From Phototrophicales bacterium (lineage in GTDB: Bacteria; Chloroflexota; Anaerolineae; Aggregatilineales; Phototrophicaceae): DNA of 9,180 bases. A program made the position numbers and the translations under genes. Positions 1-6,625 of this stretch are shown here, piece after piece; position 1 is the first letter of the stretch, and each line of letters opens with the position of its first letter. Below the pieces are notes generated by a model, which was not told the DNA's origin, searched no databases, and saw only the letters and a list, made by a program, of their open reading frames with translations. Where the stretch lies: contig PGTJ01000081.1 in the NCBI GenBank assembly GCA_002794515.1, positions 1-9,180 of the forward strand. Reading direction: 5' to 3'.

Positions 1-50
1 ATATCCGCTTCGTTACGAGTCATGTATTGAATGGTGGCTTGGTCTATCAT
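1..50 (-). CDS. 5' end of an unidentified gene, coupled to the glycosyltransferase gene (partial)
   Basis: A reading frame starts with ATG at 50-48 on the minus strand and stays open to the window edge, giving MIDQATIQYMTRNEAD. Its ATG overlaps the TGA of the upstream glycosyltransferase gene as ATGA, the same junction as between the two genes before it. A GAGGAG Shine-Dalgarno-like site lies 11 nt upstream. A second in-frame ATG (23-21) is possible but has no comparable site. Overlap and SD together make a real third gene of this operon likely. Seventeen codons are too few to assign a family, so no function is proposed; the position suggests a role shared with the flippase-like protein and the GT4 enzyme. 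Confidence 0.6.
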   Translation of the reverse strand, partial: MIDQATIQYMTRNEAD

Positions 51-1207
51 TTCCGCGCGAACTCCTCAAATACCGTCTCATATTGTGCCACAGTTTCATC
101 AAATGAAAACACCGTTTCGATTTCGGCGCGGGAACGGATGAAATTCGCCCGATTATCCAAAACTTTGACGATGGTCTCGCCAATTTTTTGGGCATCACCC
201 ACTGGTGCCAATGCGCCCATGCCCGTTTTCATCACAGGGACGCGCCCGCCAGGGGTATCGGTCATGACAACAGGCGTGCCAGAGAGCATCGCCTCTACTT
301 GCACCAAGGCGAAACATTCGCTATCGCTGGTGAGCGCCAACACATCACACGCACCAAAAAAATCTGCCATGAATTGCATGTCTTTGTGCAATCCTAAAAA
401 GATGAGTTGGTCGCGGTATTTTTGTACAATATGTTGGTACAATTGCCACGTATTTTCGTAAGGAATATCGTATTCCCCTGCGAAAACAATGCGTGCATTC
501 GGATACTTTTGGTTGATGACATCCAACGACTGGATGAGCAAATCGGGGCGTTTTTCTTGTACAAACCGTCCAGCATAACCGATGATGGGTCCGCCTTCGT
601 GTGACCATTCGGCACGTAATTTTTGTACGGCTTCTGGGTTGGGCAATGGCATAGTAATGGGCGGATGGATGACCATCGTCTTATGTAAAAATGGGCGCAG
701 ATAATACGAATGATCGGCATAATCTTGTGTATAGGCGATTAATCGGGGAGATTGCATCGCTAATAGCCGATACAAGATGAACATCGTGCCTTGTATAAAA
801 CGGTTCATCACCCCTTTGGGCAACAACAAATCGCCATGATGGGTGATAATCACGTTACGCCCCAACAAGCGTGCTATCAAGCCGATCAGCGCCGTTTCGA
901 GCATGGGCGTATGCACACTGACCACATCATGTTGGCGCATCTGTTTGAACAACGCAAATGGATAGGCGGGCATAATCATCCCCCTACTAATAGGAATGGG
1001 TGGTGACCATAATCGAATCACCTTCACACCGTTGATCATTTCGTGTTTTGGCAATTCGGGACGATGACGCACACATAACACCGTCACATCATGCCCACGC
1101 TTGACGAGGGCTTCGGCAATGCGTTGAATATACAATTGCATCCCTGTGCGGTGAGGCAAATAATACAGCAAACAGATTAAAATTTTTAACTTTCTCGATG
1201 ATGTCAT
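47..1207 (-). CDS. GT4-family (GT-B fold) glycosyltransferase
   Basis: A 386-residue protein, normal length for a GT4 retaining glycosyltransferase, which moves a sugar from a nucleotide-sugar donor to a lipid or glycan acceptor at the inner membrane face. The N-terminal Rossmann half begins with a hydrophobic strand (KILICLLYYLP, residues 8-18) and a loop with TGMQLYIQRIAEAL (21-34); HHGD lies at 123-126. The C-terminal donor-binding half starts near GYAGRFVQEKRPDLL (210-224). The EX7E signature is E297 and E305 in SECFALVQVEAM, followed by GTPVVMTDTPGG (310-321). No transmembrane segment or signal peptide is seen. The start ATG overlaps the stop of the upstream membrane-protein gene (ATGA) and AAGGAAG lies 9 nt upstream. 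The family is firm; donor and acceptor cannot be read. Pairing with an LPG-synthase-TM-like protein suggests glycolipid or surface polysaccharide synthesis (inference). Confidence 0.92.
   Translation of the reverse strand: MTSSRKLKILICLLYYLPHRTGMQLYIQRIAEALVKRGHDVTVLCVRHRPELPKHEMINGVKVIRLWSPPIPISRGMIMPAYPFALFKQMRQHDVVSVHTPMLETALIGLIARLLGRNVIITHHGDLLLPKGVMNRFIQGTMFILYRLLAMQSPRLIAYTQDYADHSYYLRPFLHKTMVIHPPITMPLPNPEAVQKLRAEWSHEGGPIIGYAGRFVQEKRPDLLIQSLDVINQKYPNARIVFAGEYDIPYENTWQLYQHIVQKYRDQLIFLGLHKDMQFMADFFGACDVLALTSDSECFALVQVEAMLSGTPVVMTDTPGGRVPVMKTGMGALAPVGDAQKIGETIVKVLDNRANFIRSRAEIETVFSFDETVAQYETVFEEFARK
62..67 (-). promoter_or_regulatory. Ribosome binding site of the truncated left-edge gene
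   Basis: The minus strand reads GAGGAG here, 11 nt before the ATG at 50-48. It lies inside the 3' end of the glycosyltransferase coding sequence. The spacing is slightly long, but the match to the anti-SD sequence is strong and supports ATG 50 as the start rather than the internal ATG at 23. Confidence 0.5.
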
Positions 1208-2277
1208 CCGTTAGAACTTCCTTCGGTGATGGGAACGTTGGGCGCAGGTGTATCAAGGCTAACCTCGCGCACCCCTTGTGATAATTGTTCCAACGATACC
1301 CCCTCATGAATAAATCCGATAGCCCCTGTGACCGAATGGACAAAGACATTCACCGCATGGACGATGACGGCGAAAGCGATGGCAATCGTGGCAGGGTTGC
1401 CATATCCCATCGAATCGAGGGCAATCAAAATGGAGGCTTCATATACCCCCAAACTGCCGATTGTTGCAGGGACGGCGATGGCGAATGCCGCCGCCGCAAT
1501 ATACAAACACGTCACCGACCAGCTTGGCGTGTCATAAAAGGTATACATCAATATATACCCCGCCACGACCGAAAATGCCCAACTGATGCCCGTCCAGAAC
1601 AAGGCATTGATGAGTGTACGAAGGCGTGCAAGTGGGGCTAATCCATCTAAAAGATGGTCTAAAAGCGCTGTGGGATGAATCCGCTTAATTGGTGGGATGA
1701 TACCAACCAGCCCGTTCATCAAACGGTGTGCCAAATGGCGCTGACGCGAGAGCCAGACGAGGCTCAAAAAACCGACTAGGCTGATAATACCCATCATCAC
1801 ACCAGCACTGCGTAACACGGGCGGAATATCGCCCGCGGCGAGTGCAAACGCCACCAACATCACCACTGCTAAGAGGTCTAATAGGCGTTCGACCACGACT
1901 GTGACAGCCGTCTTCATCATTGGCACTGGCGGATCGGCACGATTGGCTAAAAATATCCGCGCCACCTCGCCGATTCGCAAGGGCAACACACCATTCACCA
2001 AATAGGCGACATTCATGATATGGAATGACCGCCAAAAGGGTAATCCACCACTCAATAAGGCACGCCAACGCATCGCCCGTGTGAATAACCCCAACAACAA
2101 TAAGCCGATACACGGCAATATATAGACAAATCGGGCTTGTGCGAGCGCCTCGCCCAGTAAATGAAAATCCAATTCGCGCAGGACGAATAAGGTGGCGAGC
2201 AAACTGACTAAAATGCCCAAGCCCCAAATTCGCCATCGTTTGAGTACAGTCACTGTAAAAAATACCTTTTCGGTCAT
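1204..2277 (-). CDS. Integral membrane protein, lysylphosphatidylglycerol synthase TM / UPF0104 flippase-like family
   Basis: A 357-residue polytopic membrane protein with about eight hydrophobic stretches (near 17-33, 48-66, 84-100, 122-147, 157-176, 224-247, 254-280 and 295-322). Family marks of LPG_synthase_TM (PF03706; also called UPF0104) are RAMRWRALL (67-75), NGVLPLRIGEVAR (95-107), ERLLDLL (130-136) and PATIGSLGVYEAS (270-282). This family includes the flippase part of MprF and stand-alone proteins beside glycosyltransferases that are thought to move or present lipid-linked intermediates. The soluble aminoacyltransferase domain of full MprF is absent, so lysyl transfer is not expected. 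The tail from about 335 is short and polar. It is the first gene of the coupled minus-strand block and has its own promoter-like sequence. No SD is visible before ATG 2277 (TTTTATC precedes it), so a very short or leaderless mRNA is possible. The transported substrate is unknown. Confidence 0.88.
   Translation of the reverse strand: MTEKVFFTVTVLKRWRIWGLGILVSLLATLFVLRELDFHLLGEALAQARFVYILPCIGLLLLGLFTRAMRWRALLSGGLPFWRSFHIMNVAYLVNGVLPLRIGEVARIFLANRADPPVPMMKTAVTVVVERLLDLLAVVMLVAFALAAGDIPPVLRSAGVMMGIISLVGFLSLVWLSRQRHLAHRLMNGLVGIIPPIKRIHPTALLDHLLDGLAPLARLRTLINALFWTGISWAFSVVAGYILMYTFYDTPSWSVTCLYIAAAAFAIAVPATIGSLGVYEASILIALDSMGYGNPATIAIAFAVIVHAVNVFVHSVTGAIGFIHEGVSLEQLSQGVREVSLDTPAPNVPITEGSSNG
1217..1223 (-). 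promoter_or_regulatory. Ribosome binding site of the glycosyltransferase gene
   Basis: The minus strand reads AAGGAAG 9 nt before the ATG at 1207. It lies within the last codons of the upstream membrane-protein gene, so translation restart or coupling at the ATGA overlap is expected. Confidence 0.55.
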
Positions 2278-2292
2278 GATAAAAGACGCTGA

Positions 2293-2301
2293 ATTATATC
2301 A
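2293..2301 (-). promoter_or_regulatory. Extended -10 promoter for the flippase/glycosyltransferase operon
   Basis: The minus strand reads TGATATAAT, a perfect TGn-TATAAT extended -10 element. No recognisable -35 hexamer lies 16-18 nt upstream (CACCAC or similar), as is common for extended -10 promoters. The predicted transcription start is near 2286-2287, only about 10 nt before ATG 2277, which leaves little room for an SD. The inferred -35 region coincides with an inverted repeat (2305-2327). Confidence 0.5.
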
Positions 2302-2304
2302 TGC

Positions 2305-2327
2305 TTACTACACGGGTGGTGTAGTAA
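2305..2327. promoter_or_regulatory. Perfect 9-bp dyad, probable operator over the -35 region
   Basis: The arms TTACTACAC (2305-2313) and GTGTAGTAA (2319-2327) are perfect inverted copies around a 5-bp centre, GGGTG. A third copy of the CTACAC core occurs at 2339-2344, 31 bp from the first copy, about three helical turns. The dyad sits directly upstream of the extended -10 element, where a repressor would block polymerase. A terminator for fmt is less likely: on the minus strand the dyad is followed by GCATGATA rather than a U-tract. No regulator gene is in the window. The half-site loosely resembles BlaI/CopY-type TACTACA sites, but the spacing is wider, so no family is assigned. Confidence 0.45.
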
Positions 2328-2358
2328 ATTCTCATTTTCTACACACTTTTCGCACAAA

Positions 2359-3285
2359 TTAGCCCAAAACTGCGCCCGCAAATGATGGATATCCTCGTAT
2401 AAAATCGGCAATGCTCACCCGCTTTTTGCCCTCCAATTGCACTTCTGTGGGATAAAATAATCCATCACCCGTGCCAATAGCAATGCGATTCTCATCTCCG
2501 ACCACCATCACTTTGCCGATTGGTACAATGCCATCGCCAACATAACCTGCATGAATTTTGAGTTGTTTGCCATCCCAAAAGGTATATGTCCCAGGCCAGG
2601 GCGTGAAAGCACGGATAAGCCGTTCTATGACGATAGCTGGTTCAGACCAATTGATATGCCCCTCTTCCTTTTTGATTTGTGGGGCAAATGTCACCCCTTC
2701 TTCGGGTTGGGGGATAGGTATAATTTCGCCAGAGAAATATTTTGGCAAGGCTTCAATGAGCAAGTCTGCCCCCAATTGTGCCAGTTTATCGTGCAACGAT
2801 TGTCCTGTCTCATCTGGGGCTATGGGGATAGCCCGGTGCATCAACATTGGACCTGTGTCGAGTCCGGCATCCATCTTCATGATGGTGATGCCCGTCTGAT
2901 GATCACCCGCACGAATACAGGCTTGTATGGGTGCGGCACCACGCCAACGTGGTAACAATGAGGCATGAACATTGATCGAGCCATATGGCGGGATGTCGAG
3001 CAGGCGTTGGGGCAAAATTTGACCGAATGCCGCCACCACATACGCATCAGCATCCCACTGAGCGAGCTGGTCTATTGCTTCGGGCTTGCGAATTTTTTCG
3101 GGCTGAAAAACGGGGATATGATGTTCGAGCGCCACTTGCTTAATCGGCGATACCTTCACCGCATTACCACGCCCTGCGGGGCGGTCTGGTTGTGTCACCA
3201 CACCAATCACCTCATGATGTTGGATTAAGGCACGCAAGCTATTCACGGCGAATTCGGGTGTCCCCATAAAGACAATTTTTGCCAT
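2359..3285 (-). CDS. fmt: Methionyl-tRNA formyltransferase
   Basis: Transfers a formyl group from 10-formyl-tetrahydrofolate to Met-tRNAfMet in the cytoplasm before translation initiation. From ATG 3285 the protein has 308 residues, close to the usual 310-315. It opens with MAKIVFMGTPEFAV, the standard Fmt N-terminus. PDRPAGRGNAVKVSPIK (33-49) is the conserved substrate-binding loop. The catalytic triad known from E. coli (N106, H108, D144) appears as N105 and H107 in SINVHASLLPRWRGAAPIQ and D143 in AGLDTGPM. The C-terminal OB-like tRNA-binding domain starts near 205 (IKKEEGHINWS) and includes RAFTPWPGTYTFWDGK. The frame is open upstream to ATG 3321, but the extra 12 residues run through an inverted repeat and are foreign to the family, so ATG 3285 is chosen; purine-rich AAAGAGAG lies 7 nt before it. 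No def gene is adjacent in the window. Confidence 0.97.
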   Translation of the reverse strand: MAKIVFMGTPEFAVNSLRALIQHHEVIGVVTQPDRPAGRGNAVKVSPIKQVALEHHIPVFQPEKIRKPEAIDQLAQWDADAYVVAAFGQILPQRLLDIPPYGSINVHASLLPRWRGAAPIQACIRAGDHQTGITIMKMDAGLDTGPMLMHRAIPIAPDETGQSLHDKLAQLGADLLIEALPKYFSGEIIPIPQPEEGVTFAPQIKKEEGHINWSEPAIVIERLIRAFTPWPGTYTFWDGKQLKIHAGYVGDGIVPIGKVMVVGDENRIAIGTGDGLFYPTEVQLEGKKRVSIADFIRGYPSFAGAVLG

Positions 3286-3286
3286 G

Positions 3287-3330
3287 GTGTGTCTCTCTTT
3301 CTGATATACACACGACATCATCTGTCGTGT
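3287..3330 (-). promoter_or_regulatory. fmt leader with competing hairpins in front of the start codon
   Basis: In the minus-strand RNA, ACACGACA (3330-3323) and TGTCGTGT (3317-3310) form a perfect 8-bp stem with a 5-nt loop. Bases 3313-3308 (GUGUGU), which overlap the 3' arm, can instead pair with ACACAC (3292-3287), ending one base before the fmt ATG. That second fold would loop out the SD-like AAAGAGAG. The two stems share 3310-3313 and exclude each other. This is an attenuator-like layout, or simply a 21-bp protein-binding dyad. The second stem is only 6 bp, so the SD-exposed form should dominate by itself. The pairing is seen in the sequence; a function is inferred and unproven. Confidence 0.35.
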
Positions 3331-3357
3331 TCACATCCATCAACAAGTTTGTGGATA

Positions 3358-3386
3358 TTTATTCTGTGAATTGCGAAATTGGGCAA
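3358..3386 (-). promoter_or_regulatory. Weak candidate promoter for fmt
   Basis: The minus strand has TTGCCC (3386-3381), a 17-nt spacer and AATAAA (3363-3358). Each hexamer matches the sigma-70 consensus at four of six positions. It would start RNA near 3351 and place the leader hairpins inside the transcript. It overlaps the recJ promoter candidate on the other strand. No better fmt promoter was found. Confidence 0.25.
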
Positions 3387-3399
3387 GCTACATCATAAT
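3371..3399 (+). promoter_or_regulatory. Candidate sigma-70 promoter for the recJ operon
   Basis: TTGCGA (3371-3376), a 17-nt spacer and CATAAT (3394-3399) match the consensus at four and five of six positions. The predicted start near 3406 gives a leader of about 25 nt before recJ ATG 3431. A second -10-like GATAAT lies at 3404-3409 but has no well-placed -35. Confidence 0.4.
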
Positions 3400-3430
3400 A
3401 TCAGATAATAGAGAATTGTTGTGAGTATGT

Positions 3431-5164
3431 ATGATTAGTAAACGTTGGATTATAGCAGAACCTGCCCCACCCCATGTCATTCGCCGATTTAGCGGGATAC
3501 ATCCCGTGTTGGCACAAGTGTTGATTAATCGGGGCTACGATACACCCGAAGAGGCACATCGCTTTTTATATGCCAAAGATTTCACCCATAACCCGTTTGA
3601 TATTCCCGATATGGCAAAGGCGGTTGGGCGAATTTTGAAGGCGATAGATGCGCGTGAATCGATTGTCGTGTATGGTGATTTTGATGCCGATGGTGTCACC
3701 TCCACCACCCTGTTGGTGGAGGCGCTAAAAGCACTCCGCGCCAAAGTCACGCCATACATCCCCAATCGGTTGGATGAAGGCTATGGATTGAACAGCCCTG
3801 CCCTGCTCAAATTGGCAGAAGACGGGGCAAAGTTGGTCATCACCGTCGATTGCGGGATTCGGTCTGTTCAAGAAGTGGAAGACGGCAAAGCCGCGGGCTT
3901 GGATATTATCATCACCGATCATCATTCGCTGGGTCCCGAAATCCCCAATGCCTTCGCGGTGATTAATTGCAAAATAGACGGGTATCCAGAGCCGATGCTG
4001 GCGGGTGTCGGTGTGACTTTCAAGCTCGTCCAAGCCATCATCATGAAACTGCGCGAAAAACAAAAACAACAGGTGCGCTCGAATGGTGTGCATAAATATC
4101 ATGGCATCCCACTGGATAAATTATTCGACCTCGTAGCCATTGGCACAGTCGCCGACCTCATGCCATTGCATCATCTAGAAAATCGAGTGCTGGTGCGACG
4201 TGGATTAGAAGTCCTTAATCGTGCAGAACGTCCCGGTGTTCGGGCATTGTTAGATGTATCGGGCATCAACCCAGGTGAGGTGAATGCCTTGACCATTGGA
4301 TTTGCATTGGGACCGCGCATTAATGCCGCAGGGCGCTTATCGGATGCGAAAATCGCCTATAACCTGTTGGCATCGCAAACCATCGAAGAAGCCATGATAT
4401 GGGCAGAAAAATTGCAGGCGCTCAATCTGGAACGACAAGAAAAGACGCGCAACGCCCAAGAAATTATCCGCCGTCAACTCGAAGAACAAGATACCGACCA
4501 GCCCTTGATTTTCACTTCACACGATGGATTTGAACCGGGCATCGTTGGTTTGGTGGCGGGCAGGATCACCGAAGAATATTTCAAGCCATCTGTGGTGATG
4601 GAATTGGGCAAAGATGAAAGCCGCGCCTCGTGCCGTAGCATCCCACAATTCGACATCACATCGGCACTCGACCAATGTGCCGATTTGCTCATTCGGCATG
4701 GCGGTCATGCGTTGGCGGCGGGCTTCACCATCCATAATGATAATATCCCTGCCCTACGAGAACGATTGCTCGATATGGCACATCAACACCTCAGTGGACA
4801 GGTGCTTGTCCCCACATTAGATGTGGATGCCGAACTGAATGTGCATCAGCTTAGCCTCGATATTGTCGATGCACTCAATTTGCTCGAACCGTGCGGTAAC
4901 GGCAATCCCAAACCAGTGTTCATGTGCAAAAATGTGCATGTGGCAGAATGTAAAACGGTTGGGCGTGATGGCAAACACCTCAAATTAAAAATTTCTCGTG
5001 CCAGCCAACCACCGTTGGATGCTATCGGCTTTGGTCTGGGTGAATGGGTCAATCAGATGCCCGATAGGGTCGATATTGCTTTTGAACTGGAAATGAATGA
5101 GTGGCAAAATAAACAATCATTACAAGCTAATTTGCAAGATATCCGTCCTGCCGATCGTGAGTGA
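3431..5164 (+). CDS. recJ: Single-stranded-DNA-specific 5'-3' exonuclease RecJ
   Basis: A DHH-superfamily exonuclease that degrades ssDNA 5' to 3' in recombination, mismatch and base-excision repair, using two Mn/Mg ions. At 577 residues it equals E. coli RecJ in length. The motifs are in order: DFDADG (83-88), D140 in VDCG, the DHH triad (163-165), the AGVGVTFKL stretch (191-199), AIGTVADLMP with D242 (236-245), and GPRINAAGRLSDA (294-306). EPGIVGLVAGRI (368-379) and the DHHA1 motif RHGGHALAAGF (422-432) follow, then an OB-fold region from about 460 with EPCGNGNPKPVF (486-497). All catalytic residues appear intact. An in-frame TGA at 3422-3424 fixes ATG 3431 as the first possible start; the SD is weak (GTGAG at 3421-3425). 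It leads a tight three-gene operon divergent from fmt. Confidence 0.97.
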   Translation: MISKRWIIAEPAPPHVIRRFSGIHPVLAQVLINRGYDTPEEAHRFLYAKDFTHNPFDIPDMAKAVGRILKAIDARESIVVYGDFDADGVTSTTLLVEALKALRAKVTPYIPNRLDEGYGLNSPALLKLAEDGAKLVITVDCGIRSVQEVEDGKAAGLDIIITDHHSLGPEIPNAFAVINCKIDGYPEPMLAGVGVTFKLVQAIIMKLREKQKQQVRSNGVHKYHGIPLDKLFDLVAIGTVADLMPLHHLENRVLVRRGLEVLNRAERPGVRALLDVSGINPGEVNALTIGFALGPRINAAGRLSDAKIAYNLLASQTIEEAMIWAEKLQALNLERQEKTRNAQEIIRRQLEEQDTDQPLIFTSHDGFEPGIVGLVAGRITEEYFKPSVVMELGKDESRASCRSIPQFDITSALDQCADLLIRHGGHALAAGFTIHNDNIPALRERLLDMAHQHLSGQVLVPTLDVDAELNVHQLSLDIVDALNLLEPCGNGNPKPVFMCKNVHVAECKTVGRDGKHLKLKISRASQPPLDAIGFGLGEWVNQMPDRVDIAFELEMNEWQNKQSLQANLQDIRPADRE

Positions 5165-5167
5165 ATC

Positions 5168-6625
5168 ATGCCGATGCGACCAAAATTTTTCGTGATGCTG
5201 ATGATGTTATTCGGATTATCATGGCATAATCCGCCGATCGATTCGCAATCCACATCGACCAACAAACATGCCTATCTAACCCCATATGAAAATATCTATG
5301 GGATTATTGAAGGGATGTGGTATCCCGAATTGACCTGTGAACTCGGTGTCGGATGGGAACGGCTCATCTTCAGTTGGGCGGATCATCAACCAAATAATGC
5401 CGATGAATTTGTCGGATTTCTGAACATCCCCGATGAATGGTTGATGTATGCCAATCGATGCAACCGCGAAATTGTTGCTGTTATCAAAAATACGCCCGCA
5501 TGGGCAACGGATGGCTTGGCAGGTGCAGGTGTGCCACGCGGATTATATCTGCCTGTGGATGACCCCAATAATTTATGGGCGAATTTTATGCGGAAGGTGG
5601 GAGCATATTATGCCTCGCGGGGGGTGAATCGCTTTATCATCCTGAATGAACCCGATATTGCCCCTGGTGTATATGGATTTGAATTTGAAGGCACACTGGA
5701 AGATTATTTTCAGATGGTGAAAGTGGGATATTTAGCCGTCAAGCAGGGCAACCCCGCCGCTCGCATCCATCTGGCAGGCACAACTTACTGGCATGATGTG
5801 AATCGGGGTGAACGGTTATATACCGACATGCTTTTGGAACGCATCAAAAATGACCCTGATGGAGAACAATACGATTATTATTTTGATACGCTCAGTTTGC
5901 ATATCTACTTTCGCACCGATACCGTATATGACCTTGTGCAGATTTATCGCCATTTATTAGATAAATATGGCTTCACTGATAAACAAATCTGGATTAACGA
6001 GACCAACGCCAGCCCCAATTTAGACCCCAACTGGCGGGTGAATCGTCCTCAATTCCAAATCACACTGCAACATCAAGCCAATTTCTTGATACAATCGGCA
6101 TCACAAGCATTGGCGGCGGGGGCAACCCGTGTGGCAGTGTATAAATTATACGATCAATTTTTGCCCGATGGGGCGGAGTCGTTTGGGATTTTATCGCCAC
6201 GAGATGCGTCTCCACGTCCTGCATTTTATAGCTGGAAGGTGGTCACACATTATTTACAAGGTGTATATGATACAGCATTCGCCAGAAATGACCGCACTAA
6301 CGTAATTCAATTGCTCCAGATTAACGACCAACAAACCATCGTCGCATGGGCGCGAACGGCACAAGCCGTCAGGCTCGAAATCACCGCCACCGCCGATAAA
6401 GCCTATTTGGTCAATCATATGGGAGATGTGGCGATTATCCGCCCCGAAAATGGGATGTATGAGTTGATATTAGAAGGCGCAGATTGCGAAGCACCACCAG
6501 AAGGGTGTGTGGTCGGTGGTGATGTGTGGTTGCTGATGCAACCTATCGGCGAGACGACCATCACCGAAATCACCCCCATCAATCGTTATATTTTATTATC
6601 TAATCCGTCAGAAGGTGATGAATAA
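5168..6625 (+). CDS. Probable secreted clan GH-A-like glycoside hydrolase
   Basis: A 485-residue protein resembling TIM-barrel glycosidases of clan GH-A (GH5/GH39-like). The N-terminus has two basic residues (R4, K6) and a short hydrophobic run, FFVMLMMLFGLSW (7-19), a probable export signal or uncleaved anchor; no lipobox Cys is seen. WERLIFSWADHQP (63-75) fits the start of such barrels. NRFIILNEPD (154-163) carries the Asn-Glu-Pro motif of strand 4, with E161 as likely acid/base. LSLHIYFR (242-249) fits strand 6. WINETN (275-280) places E278 as the strand-7 nucleophile. From about 385 a beta-rich C-terminal part follows, with C440 and C447 possibly forming a small disulfide loop. ATG 5168 begins 3 nt after the recJ stop, with weak SD-like GAGTGA; ATG 5174 is an alternative start. 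The substrate is unknown, and the link to recJ and the DUF1385 gene is probably only co-transcription. Confidence 0.75.
   Translation: MPMRPKFFVMLMMLFGLSWHNPPIDSQSTSTNKHAYLTPYENIYGIIEGMWYPELTCELGVGWERLIFSWADHQPNNADEFVGFLNIPDEWLMYANRCNREIVAVIKNTPAWATDGLAGAGVPRGLYLPVDDPNNLWANFMRKVGAYYASRGVNRFIILNEPDIAPGVYGFEFEGTLEDYFQMVKVGYLAVKQGNPAARIHLAGTTYWHDVNRGERLYTDMLLERIKNDPDGEQYDYYFDTLSLHIYFRTDTVYDLVQIYRHLLDKYGFTDKQIWINETNASPNLDPNWRVNRPQFQITLQHQANFLIQSASQALAAGATRVAVYKLYDQFLPDGAESFGILSPRDASPRPAFYSWKVVTHYLQGVYDTAFARNDRTNVIQLLQINDQQTIVAWARTAQAVRLEITATADKAYLVNHMGDVAIIRPENGMYELILEGADCEAPPEGCVVGGDVWLLMQPIGETTITEITPINRYILLSNPSEGDE
6612..6618 (+). promoter_or_regulatory. Ribosome binding site of the DUF1385 gene
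   Basis: AAGGTGA, matching the region complementary to the 16S 3' end, lies 6 nt before ATG 6625 and within the last codons of the glycosidase gene. With the TAATG stop/start overlap it indicates translational coupling and decides the start. Confidence 0.6.

Noticed and set aside
1685..2236. Open frame of 183 codons in another frame of the flippase gene
   Set aside because: It is Cys/Arg-rich low-quality translation within a gene with clear LPG_synthase_TM motifs, with no SD and no family match.
2305..2327. Intrinsic terminator of fmt
   Set aside because: On the minus strand the stem is followed by GCATGATA and not a U-tract, and the stem overlaps a promoter-like region.
2551..2955. Open frame of 134 codons antisense to fmt
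   Set aside because: It lies wholly inside fmt, which has full family motifs in the other strand. The translation has no recognisable domain.
3286..3321. Longer fmt product from ATG 3321 (12 extra residues)
   Set aside because: MAKIVFMGTPEFAV at the downstream ATG is the family's normal N-terminus, a purine-rich SD fits it, and the extra codons run through the inverted repeat.
3427..3438. Minimal upstream ORF (ATG TAT GAT TAG) overlapping the recJ start
   Set aside because: Three codons arising from ATGTATG can occur by chance. Without a strong SD there is no basis for a regulatory leader peptide.
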